A DNA stretch of 64,000 bases from Paramicrosporidium saccamoebae (Eukaryota > Rozellomycota): positions 90,257 through 154,256 of the forward strand of contig MTSL01000213.1 in the NCBI GenBank assembly GCA_002794465.1, in the 5' to 3' direction. This document shows positions 49,272 through 56,780 of this stretch, in pieces (within the stretch, counting starts at the first letter, position 1; each line of letters starts with the position of its first letter). The position numbers were made by a program, and so were the translations under genes. Below the pieces are notes generated by a model. It did no database searches, had not been told where the DNA came from, and worked only from the letters and a program-made list of their open reading frames with translations.

Positions 49272-49314
49272 GATGAATAGCAGCGAGACTTTATTGCCTA
49301 CTGATCACACCAAG

Positions 49315-49441
49315 TGCCGATGAGCGAACTAGTTTTATTAGAGTATGTGGCATATAGACTACCATCCTCAATACCCTGGATTACAGGATCACATGGATAT
49401 CTGGGTCGGACTCTTCAATAACGAGCGGATGCTATTTAACA
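49315..49441 (-). mobile_element. Family-1 element, copy H
   Basis: 127 bp, on the plus strand TGCCGATGAGCG...GCTATTTAACA. It shares GTTTTATTAGAGTATGTGGC and ATATCTGGGTCGGACTC with the family. It is followed 34 bp later by a family-2 element. No target duplication is obvious. Confidence 0.65.
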
Positions 49442-49474
49442 CGCCTGATCCAAGCTGAGACATACGGATATAGG

Positions 49475-49691
49475 TGTCGCGTAGTGGGGATAAATAGTAT
49501 GGACTGTCAGGCGAGAAGAGNNNNNNNNNNGAATTTATTCAGTCAACCCAACGACCCATTTATAGTCTCACAAATAACATAATCCTCAAATGGTAAAGAT
49601 CTCATTATTCTTGATCGATTGTTCTGGTTATCCCTTCTCCAAACTAGGGAACTATCCTCAAGTACCCAACTAATCAGTCTTCTACGTCACA
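49475..49691 (-). mobile_element. Family-2 element, long form, copy H2 (with 10-N gap)
   Basis: 217 bp, on the plus strand TGTCGCGTAG...CTACGTCACA. It is the sister of the copy at 48158, sharing ATAGTATGGACTGTCAGGCG and CCCTTCTCCAAACTAG. Ten N (49521-49530) interrupt it, probably because repeats hindered assembly. Flanks ATAGG / TAAGG resemble but do not equal a target duplication. Confidence 0.7.
49521..49530. other. 10-N gap inside repeat
   Basis: Ten un-called bases within the family-2 element; comparison with the 48158 copy suggests about 20 bp of element sequence could belong there. Confidence 0.99.
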
Positions 49692-49996
49692 TAAGGATGT
49701 GGAGGTGTAGTGATACAGGCAGGCGTAAAGCCTAGTTATAATACGCAGGGCTTCAAGTGAACTTATCTGCAATGCTGAAATTTTTGTAAAGTTTGTAGTA
49801 AAGACTCTTTATTGTTGGTCATAAACATATTCTCTCTCACGAACTCTTGCATTCCACAGGCGCCTTGTTGGTGGATTTTTTAAACAAGATCCGCTTATGA
49901 TTAGCAATCCAGGTAGCTACCCCATAACGGCGCCTTTACTAAAAACAGCTCTTGCTTATAAGCAGGGTCCATTCTGCCTACCCACCCCAGCAAGAC
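49692..49996. other. Intergenic stretch before PCD
   Basis: 305 bp with no supported gene. At 49791-49822 it shows GTTTGTAGTAAAGACT followed by CTTTATTGTTGG, the reverse complement of sequence just downstream of the family-1 end at 4390-4412. This suggests a further repeat fragment or a shared target sequence. Confidence 0.4.
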
Positions 49997-50317
49997 ATGA
50001 CACCAACCCTACTCAGCCAAGCTCAGCGAGAGTCACTTCTGGCTCCTCTCTTAAAACGCGCTTGGAAAATGGGGGACATTTCCTCCCCAACTCGCGATGC
50101 CATAACAAAAGAGTTTACCTTTGCCAATTTTGTTCAGGCCTTTGGCTTTATGACGCAAGTTGCAATCAAGGCAGAGAGTGTGAATCATCACCCTGAATGG
50201 TTCAATGTGTACAATCGCGTCCGTGTGACTTGGAGTACGCACGACTGTTCTGGGTTGAGCGAGAACGATGTAAATATGGCTCAGTTCTGTGACTCTATTG
50301 CTATCGTTCCATCCTAA
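49997..50317 (+). CDS. PCBD1: Pterin-4a-carbinolamine dehydratase
   Basis: 106 residues, single exon. The enzyme dehydrates the pterin carbinolamine formed by aromatic amino acid hydroxylases, feeding dihydropteridine reductase (encoded at 56-724). Core block FGFMTQVAIKAESVNHHPEW has the paired His of the active site, followed by NRVRVTWSTHDCSGLSENDVNMAQFCDSI with the third His and conserved Asp. The ATG before TPTLLSQAQR gives the family-length product; the upstream in-frame extension is not supported. It ends 11 bp from the convergent PPT1 copy A stop. Confidence 0.94.
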   Translation: MTPTLLSQAQRESLLAPLLKRAWKMGDISSPTRDAITKEFTFANFVQAFGFMTQVAIKAESVNHHPEWFNVYNRVRVTWSTHDCSGLSENDVNMAQFCDSIAIVPS

Positions 50318-50328
50318 TCGACGCCCGA

Positions 50329-51464
50329 TTATTTATCTACAAGATACGGAACTAGGGATCTAACGACACTGTCATTGATATCCAGCTAGAAAGTCAGTAA
50401 AAGCGCAAACTTTCTACATGCTCTCCTGGTAGTCTTATCTGAACTATTGCCTTTCTCTGGTCTAATGACTTTAGGCCAATCCAATCTTCCTTGTAAATAC
50501 GAGTCTCCCTCATTGGCAACACTGTTTTACCCTCAAAGTATCCAAAATTCTACAAAGTAAGCACACCGCCGTAGATATGGTGCCGTGGATTCTTGAGGAT
50601 AAACTGTCGCTTCCTTCTCGAAAGAGTAGATGATAAACTTGTCGAGCTTCTTAAAGTTTTCCTTGTACTTTGGATTCTTCCTCTACTCAGAACATTAGTA
50701 CATGGGCTATGAATACGGGGAGCTCATTGTTAATGTCCGTCAGGAACTTGTTCGTTTTTAAGTACTCATCCATCCGGGTCGGATCCTTAAAATACTGGGC
50801 AGGCATCACATTGCCCTGTGCTCTAGCCGAATAGACTGAGCGACCAATGAGTCCACTAATCACCGAGCACGGAATCAGCTTTTCTTTCGCCGTATTCATC
50901 ATAGATCTGATGATTCTAGTTGGGGACCATTTTGCCCAGGTCGAGGCTGGACCACATCCCGGGTAGGCTGCCACTCCTTGCAATGGCGATCCGAAAGTAA
51001 TAAGTCGATGAACCTTTACTTGGGGGCATTTTTCAATCAGCGCTCGTAAAAGCAGACCCCCTTGAGACAATCCAATTGCATTGAACCCGTTTTTTAAAGA
51101 TGGCTCGTTCTGCAGAGTCTGGCAAACTTCAGTGACCTACAGTCAATAATCAAAGGCCTAATACCTGTCGCTCGGCGCTGTCAAAATAGGATTTGTACGA
51201 ATCGTCTGCAGGGCTCGAGCCGGTGCTAATCGAAAAGATTTCCAGTTGCGGCAGCTGCTTCTTCAGCATGTCGGTGAATTCCTTGGTGCTACAAGCTGTC
51301 AGTCCGACACATTGATGATACAATCCCTCACAGCAATTGGATCCAAGAGCGTGCCATACGACAACTGCGGGTGAGTAGGGACATTAGCAGATCCTACCTG
51401 GAAGAAGGCTGTAAACGGTTGCAAAACAATAGGTGCAGATGAGTATCACAACAAGCTGCTTCAT
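50329..51464 (-). CDS. Palmitoyl-protein thioesterase 1, diverged copy A
   Basis: Lysosomal/secretory hydrolase family. Seven exons are modelled: 51398-51464, 51322-51364, 51165-51288, 50717-51136, 50584-50682, 50418-50549 and 50329-50385; 313 residues. The introns are 33, 33, 28, 34, 34 and 32 nt. A signal peptide (MKQLVVILICTYCFATVYS) precedes VVVWHALGSNCC. The nucleophile block is AIGLSQGGLLLRA, and the last exon restores GEHLDINDSVVRSLVPYL with the catalytic His. The triad Asp position, SFEKEATVYP, has Glu in place of the Asp seen in copy B (FSDDHQVVP). One intron (50550-50583) needs a GC-AG boundary. The 33-nt intron 51289-51321 has no stop. Function may be altered. Confidence 0.8.
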
Positions 51465-51549
51465 GATCAGAGTCAACCAGTCACGAAATGCCTCCCCTTT
51501 ACTCCACTCTATAATTAGAACAGTGAAGCCTATTGGATCTTTATTTCTT

Positions 51550-52603
51550 TCATTGCCCGAGCCAATTGGCCAACTGTTTTTTGATAAAGTCCCTGGGGAT
51601 TTGCATCTACATGTTAAAAATGGACCCAAGTGTACATGCTCTCCCTCAATGACCAAAAAATGCAGAGAGCCTTGTTCATCCAACTTGCGCAATCCAATCC
51701 AATCATCCGTATAAATTGGCTGCTCGCGTAGTTCAAAGTGTTCGGTTCCGTCAAAGTATCCAAACCACTAGAACGATCAGTAATACTGGGGTGTAGTTAC
51801 AGATGATTCCTTCGGGACTACTTGGTGATCATCAGAAAATTTGAACATGACAAAGTTTTCCAATGAACCCAGCTTTTCGGCATAGTCCTCAATTTTTACT
51901 GGACGCTCATTGTTGATGTCTGCGAGAAAGAGGCTCTTTGTCAAGTACTCCTCAATACGTGCGGGATCCTTGAAGAACTGAGCTTGGACAATCCGGTTCT
52001 GAACAATATCCGAATAGACGCTCTTCTTAAACATCCTCTGCCACCAGGAGCACTCTTGTCCGTCACTAATGCTCTCAGACAACTGTAGTACTTTTGCAAG
52101 TTGAGCATCTGGCACTGGCACAGCGGAACCACAGCCAGGCAAGTCCATCACACCTTGATGTTGTGCTCCAACGGTTATGAGATTTCTTACCGGCGGCGAG
52201 TTGCAACGTTGAACATATGCACGGAGAATCTGTCCCCCCTGAGAGAACCCAACTGCATCAAATCCGTCCTTCAGCTCTTCGATTGATTCCAACTGCTCGC
52301 AAATCTCATCAACTTGTCGGTTGAGGTCATCATAAAAGGAAGCAATCCGGTCCTTGTTCTCTGAGGCCCCAATTTGTATGGAGTGAACAAATATGCCGGG
52401 ATAAATGCTCTCAATCTCACCCTTCACCCCCATCATCCTACCGGCATATTTAGACTCATTCGCATGGTTCTTACCCATCACTCTGGCTGCTGTCACCCAT
52501 ACCGTGAAGTAAGACAACTACACTTTAGCTAGCAGGTCTATGTCCTACCGGGAACATACTTGGCGGCTGCCAAGCCGAGAACTGCGAAAATAAAGCCGAT
52601 CAT
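51550..52603 (-). CDS. PPT1: Palmitoyl-protein thioesterase 1, copy B
   Basis: Removes thioester-linked fatty acids from S-acylated proteins in lysosome/vacuole. Five exons: 52549-52603, 52475-52517, 51801-52437, 51636-51767 and 51550-51606. The introns of 31, 37, 33 and 29 nt give 307 residues (human PPT1 306). Signal peptide MIGFIFAVLGLAAA; VVLLHGMGDSS oxyanion region; nucleophile AVGFSQGGQILRAYVQRC; TVGAQHQGVMDLPGC; Asp in FKFSDDHQVVP; and His in IEGEHMQIPRDF. All triad residues are present. The first two and last two exon boundaries coincide with copy A, showing tandem duplication. Confidence 0.92.
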
Positions 52604-52679
52604 TGCGCACGCACTCCAATGTATTAGCCAATCGCTCTAATCGCTGTTAAAAATAGAAGTCCTGACAACCAATAAAAAG

Positions 52680-52752
52680 AGGCCCTTGAGAGGATCGAAC
52701 TCTCGACCTACTCCTTACTAGGGAGTCGCAACTACCACTGTGCTAAAGGGCC
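52680..52752 (-). tRNA. tRNA-Thr-AGT: tRNA-Thr (anticodon AGT)
   Basis: Minus-strand cloverleaf. Acceptor GGCCCTT pairs with AAGGGCC, discriminator T. A-box TAGCACAGTGG; anticodon arm ACTCC-CTAGTAA-GGAGT gives anticodon AGT; T arm GAGAGTTCGATCCTCTC. It is followed by a TTTTT Pol III terminator. No intron. Confidence 0.95.
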
Positions 52753-52804
52753 AGTTGAGTGCTGATGAGGAGAGATGTATAAAATACGTTAGAGATAAAG
52801 CGCC

Positions 52805-52937
52805 TGCTAAATAGTATCCCCGAATCATTGGGGAGTCCGACTCAGATAGCGGTTCCACAGTCCGGTTTGGTTAAATTAAGAATGGCTACCTATAAAGAAG
52901 CCATATACTTTAATAAAAGTGTGTTCACCCATCAACA
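52805..52937 (+). mobile_element. Family-1 element, copy I, with extra 3' units
   Basis: TGCTAAATAG...CATCAACA, 133 bp, the best match to consensus (AATGGCTACCTATAAAGAAG, CTTTAATAAAAGTGTGTTC). It is followed to 53028 by two degenerate reiterations of its 3' third (GGAGCCTTATGCTTCAATAA; GGCGCCTTTAATAGCGCCG). GCGCC occurs just before the element and again at 52992-52996. Confidence 0.7.
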
Positions 52938-53137
52938 GGAGCCTTATGCTTCAATAAAAGCAGTTCGCTCATCAACCTACTCTCATCAAAGGCGCCTTTA
53001 ATAGCGCCGATTTGCTCATCACCAGACTCCTTATTGAAATCCTTGGTGATCCTAGATATAGTATTTCCACAACTGGAAAAAACTTTGATTTATTGTTTAA
53101 ATGGCTCGTCTCGGCGAAAGTACTTTATTGAAAACTC

Positions 53138-53332
53138 CTACAATGAGGCTGTATACAGATTTGACATTACATTTCCCATGGCAATCCCATAGTAGAGAGC
53201 GACCGGAAACCCCACCAAGGTCAGTAACCCCACACCAACTGTCAGTGGACTCATCTTAAAGTACAAATGCGCATTGTCACGCATCATGGCCCAGCGCTCA
53301 ATGGCGGGGTCCTTGCGTATTCCACCGGCCAT
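53138..53332 (-). CDS. Probable complex I accessory subunit NDUFB4/B15-like
   Basis: 64 residues with one membrane helix. DPAIERWAMMRDNAHLYFKMSP followed by GVGLLTLVGFPVALYYGI matches the B15 pattern (NPALLRWAYAR...then a single helix and YY). Family members are longer in animals, with an extra N-terminal segment that is absent here. Its start lies only 16 bp after the stop of the upstream same-strand PICOT gene; that gap contains AATAAA. Identification is from a short pattern, so it is moderate; presence would imply an intact respiratory complex I. Confidence 0.6.
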   Translation of the reverse strand: MAGGIRKDPAIERWAMMRDNAHLYFKMSPLTVGVGLLTLVGFPVALYYGIAMGNVMSNLYTASL

Positions 53333-53348
53333 GAAACGGTTTATTGAA

Positions 53349-54017
53349 TTAATCGTTTAGTGTATCGGCAAAAGTACCCGACTCAATCATCTCTTGGACA
53401 ATGTCTAGACCGCCAGCTAATTCCCCACGGATATATACTTGTGGATAGGTTGGCCAGTTGGAGTACTCTTTCAGGCCCTGACGGACGGTCTCATCGGCGA
53501 GAATGTCAAAGTAATCGTATTCAACTTGTTGGGAGGCAAGTAAGCTCAGCAGCTGGCGAGTGAAGCCGCAGCGAGGAGCGGTCGGTGTTCCCTTGATGAA
53601 AAGCATCACTTTGTGACGGTTAATCAACGAGGAAAGATGTGTGTCCAAGTCTTGGGGAGTAGAGATGGCTTCAATAGCCATGGCAAGTTCCTCGGCTTTG
53701 GAACCATTAATACGACGGACTTCCTGGCCTTCCTGAAGAAATACAAAGGTAGGCACAGCCTCGACCATGAAATGAAGTGAAATATCAGCTGTGGTTTCCG
53801 CATCTACGTCCCAGAAGGAGATAGTGGGGTGGGCAGCGGCTAGCGCAGCAAATATTTCGTTCATTTGGAGACAAGGTTCGGCCCAAGATGCCCAAAAGTT
53901 GAGCACATGCAGCTTCCCAGGTTCTGTCTTGGAAGCTAAGAGTACTTCGTCTAGAGAAATAGCATTCTTGATAGTCATGCCCTGGACCCATCGGTGGGCG
54001 GCGCTGCTTTTTGTCAT
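53349..54017 (-). CDS. GLRX3: Monothiol glutaredoxin PICOT/Grx3-4
   Basis: Cytosolic Fe-S trafficking factor with a thioredoxin-like domain (about 15-115, ASWAEPC at 43-49, only one active-site Cys) and one Grx domain (about 125-222). The Grx core is KGTPTAPRCGFTRQLLSLL, then NWPTYPQVYIRGELAGGLDIV, the glutathione and cluster-binding blocks. The active-site motif is CGFT (Cys150) in place of the near-universal CGFS. Animal PICOT has two Grx domains; yeast Grx3/4 have one, as here. Single exon. An internal Met14 (MTIKNAI) is an alternative start. Confidence 0.92.
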   Translation of the reverse strand: MTKSSAAHRWVQGMTIKNAISLDEVLLASKTEPGKLHVLNFWASWAEPCLQMNEIFAALAAAHPTISFWDVDAETTADISLHFMVEAVPTFVFLQEGQEVRRINGSKAEELAMAIEAISTPQDLDTHLSSLINRHKVMLFIKGTPTAPRCGFTRQLLSLLASQQVEYDYFDILADETVRQGLKEYSNWPTYPQVYIRGELAGGLDIVQEMIESGTFADTLND

Positions 54018-54414
54018 AACATTCTGTACCCCCCGATAAATTTCAATTATATAACTATACCGCCAGCTAGATTATGCTATATGCATAGATGGGCGAATCA
54101 GTGTCATACTAGACTGTTTCTTGGCATTCAATACCTTAGGGACAAGGATAAATTTCTGCACACTTGTTGTGGGAGCGTATTTATTAGATATTCCATCTTT
54201 CTCTATAATCAAGAATTATCTCTTGGCTCATATCTCCTCATCTGTGCATAGAACGTGACGGACCAATCTGCCCACCACCGGACGCTGGAATACCACAGAG
54301 CCAATCATTCAGGGGACAGCCGGTTTCCAAGTAAAGAAGGTTGCTATTTGAGGGTATCGACTCAACGGTGCGTTCCCTGACGAGTTTGGCCACTCTCTGT
54401 GTCTACTTTTACAC
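54018..54414. other. Intergenic stretch, nothing recognised
   Basis: 397 bp between the divergent PICOT and Sec2 starts. No repeat, RNA gene or coding region was identified; it presumably holds both promoters. Confidence 0.5.
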
Positions 54415-56082
54415 ATGGTAATGGCAACAAGTGAAGCTTCCTCTGTTGAAGGCAAGCCGCCGTGCCCCCACTATCATGACGGCACCCAAGATTCCATAAT
54501 AAACACGGTACCAGCTGCAGAGGAGCTGTTTGCTCGACAGGATCATGCTCAAGAAGAGGTAAAAGCATTGAAAGAGAAGATTGAAGAGCTACAACAAAAA
54601 CTGTGGGAACAGAGTGAGGTGAATGCCGAGCTGAAAAGGACCAGGCAGGAACTTTCGGAGGAAATCATGGACTTGACAAAAGCTTTATTCGAAGAGGCCA
54701 ATGGCATGGTCGCAGCCGAGGCCAAGGCAAGAGCACATCTTGAAATCGCCCGGCGGAAGCTGGAGGGTGAGTTGGAAGTTACAAAAGAACAGTTGCGGCT
54801 GGAGAAGCAACAATTGTATGAATTGCGGGGAAGGTTTGCCAATGATCACTCATGCGAGCGTCAAGACACACCTTTGGGGAGCATTTGTGAAGTAAAATTT
54901 GACAAAAGACACCTTTCCACAGTGTTGGACAACAACTACTTTGGATGTTTATTACCAAAACACAGGTTTGATTCCAGAAGCAAGTGCGATGGTCCAGCAG
55001 GAGATATTTGGGACATTATTTCACAAAAAATTGCATCTGAAGACTTGCCCGAATTCTCCAAGTTTGTGGAGAAATGCGTCATTTTGGATGCCGAAGGAAT
55101 GTTGTCTCATCCATACTTGAAAAAGATTTGCGAGACGGATGTGGCGCCGTGCCTGAATTTTGAGTTTAAACCAAAGCCCTTTGTGAAGAGAATAGCCATT
55201 GCAATGTTGAGGAACACTTGCTATGTGGAACAGATCCCCACCAGTAGGACAGCCCATGAAGGCCATCTTCGAGTGGCGAGTCAAGGAAGTAGCGAGTCGG
55301 CAGAGGTTCAGATGGTTGCCTTGAAGAGTCCTAACCCAGTTGATGAAGATGCCAAGTCTACGACATCGCCGACTGAGCAACGACTCCGCGGATTTGTTAA
55401 CCATTTTACCACGAGTGTTTCGTCCCTTCCCGAAGCCTTGCTGGCCAATATGAGCACCAGTAGCGGTATTGGCCATAATACTGGCAGCGGTACCGGAGAG
55501 TCACACAAGTTTTGCGCGCTTTGCGGGAGAGCCACCATGGAGAAGCCATTTCCGCTACAGTACCGGGTTCGATTGAACGATTTGGAACCTTGGATCTATA
55601 TTGATGACGGATGTCGAGAGAGGCTGGTGGCAGCAGGACACTTTTTCACATTTTTAAGACACCTTGGGGGAGGCTTGTATGGACACCGTCCGTTGTTGGA
55701 GCTATACTATGACATGCTGCACTTTAGACGCTTCATGTTTTATGCTCGGGTCGCAACTGGGGCGTCGTCGTTCTTCCTGCAGTCTGACTACGAGGCCTAC
55801 CTAGATTTTGTTGATTCTAAGCTGGGAGGGGATGCGATCGTGTCTAAATCTCCCGTGTTTACAGCCGAGGCTGTGACAAATGCGACCTTGGCAGGGATTA
55901 GAGAAATTGCAGTAAGCGAGCCTATTGAAGAATTGACGAATGAAACCAGCCAGGTCTCGGTGCTCGGAACAGTGGAGATGCCGCTTGCCCACGTCTCAGA
56001 ACCAGTAGACGTTGACACGGAGCAGAGCGGCACTCCCAAGAAGGGAAGAGTCAAGAAAAAGGGCAAATCGAAACATTCTTGA
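54415..56082 (+). CDS. SEC2: Rab GTPase exchange factor Sec2/Rabin8
   Basis: Exchange factor for Sec4/Rab8 in polarised exocytosis. Single exon, 555 residues. A long N-terminal coiled coil (about 35-145) contains the GEF motif IMDLTKALFEEANGMVAAEAKARAHLE, matching the Sec2 domain core S/T-x-x-LFEEAN-x-MV. The C-terminal domain (about 215-450) includes KKICETDVAPCLNF, HKFCALCGRATMEKPFPLQYRVRL, WIYIDDGCRERLVAAGHFFTFLR and LLELYYDMLHFRRFMFYAR, as in fungal Sec2 and Rabin8. It ends in a lysine-rich tail GRVKKKGKSKHS. The first ATG is used; Met3 is an alternative. Confidence 0.92.
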   Translation: MVMATSEASSVEGKPPCPHYHDGTQDSIINTVPAAEELFARQDHAQEEVKALKEKIEELQQKLWEQSEVNAELKRTRQELSEEIMDLTKALFEEANGMVAAEAKARAHLEIARRKLEGELEVTKEQLRLEKQQLYELRGRFANDHSCERQDTPLGSICEVKFDKRHLSTVLDNNYFGCLLPKHRFDSRSKCDGPAGDIWDIISQKIASEDLPEFSKFVEKCVILDAEGMLSHPYLKKICETDVAPCLNFEFKPKPFVKRIAIAMLRNTCYVEQIPTSRTAHEGHLRVASQGSSESAEVQMVALKSPNPVDEDAKSTTSPTEQRLRGFVNHFTTSVSSLPEALLANMSTSSGIGHNTGSGTGESHKFCALCGRATMEKPFPLQYRVRLNDLEPWIYIDDGCRERLVAAGHFFTFLRHLGGGLYGHRPLLELYYDMLHFRRFMFYARVATGASSFFLQSDYEAYLDFVDSKLGGDAIVSKSPVFTAEAVTNATLAGIREIAVSEPIEELTNETSQVSVLGTVEMPLAHVSEPVDVDTEQSGTPKKGRVKKKGKSKHS

Positions 56083-56141
56083 ACTCTGTGTATCTATAGA
56101 GCCGAATAAAGAAAACCACAAAGAAATAAAAAAGAGAAATC

Positions 56142-56596
56142 ATGTCTCCTGACGAGCTTGACCTGCAGAGACATATTGACGAGGCGCTGGCAGACATTTC
56201 CTTCTCTGCCGACAAGCACGAGGAGAAGGAAATGACCCTTCTTGGGGACCTACTCGATACACCCATACTGGACAAAGACGACGACTTTCAAAAGATGACG
56301 AGGCAATTGAATACTCGAAAAGACAATGACTTGCGAAAGATGGGGAAGCGATTGGATAGTCGAGAAGACGAAGACTTGCGAAAGATAGCAAAACGGTTGG
56401 ATAGCCGAGAAGACGAAGACTTGCAAAAGATGGTGAAACGGTTGAATAGTCGAGAAGACGAAGACTTGCAAAAGATGGTGAAGCAATTGGATGACCGCTT
56501 CAACAGCATCATTGTAAGCAGCTGGTAATTAGCGTTTCCTCACGCATTTAGGCACGATTGAGAGACGAGTTGAAACGCAATCAAGGACAACTGTAA
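56142..56596 (+). CDS. Coiled-coil protein with five 15-residue repeats
   Basis: Exons 56142-56513 and 56552-56596 around a 38-nt intron; 138 residues. After an acidic N-terminus (LDLQRHIDEALADISF) come about five repeats of a 15-residue unit of the form KMVKRLDSREDEDLQ (45 bp in DNA, about 56290-56490), then a closing helix ARLRDELKRNQGQL. The unit is strongly helical and charged; 15 residues gives an 11/4 hendecad-type phase rather than heptads. No family recognised. It lies 59 bp after Sec2 on the same strand. The repeat number probably varies between strains. Confidence 0.75.
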
Positions 56597-56667
56597 TTGC
56601 ATCGGAATATATATAAGCACGTGCTGGTTACCTTACAGAGCAGACCTGTAGAATTATGCCGCGTCAG

Positions 56668-56728
56668 CCAATGAGTCATTGTTGATGCAGGCACCCAATC
56701 AAACCTGTCCGTCCCCCCAATGAGTCAT
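56668..56728 (+). promoter_or_regulatory. Pair of CCAATGAGTCAT motifs (Gcn4/AP-1-like) upstream of permease
   Basis: The 12-mer CCAATGAGTCAT occurs at 56668-56679 and again at 56717-56728, each containing the bZIP half-site pair TGAGTCA. A TATA box TATAAAAG follows at 56749-56756, 24 bp before the permease ATG. Gcn4-type control of an amino acid transporter is a natural reading, but inferred. Confidence 0.6.
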
Positions 56729-56780
56729 GTGCCCTGGCCGTTTTCAAATATAAAAGGCCAGACCCCCGCCGAGCTTCTGT

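Noticed and set aside
54500-54850. Antisense serine-rich frame opposite the Sec2 coiled coil
   Set aside because: Mirror of the Glu/Lys-rich helix; a composition shadow.
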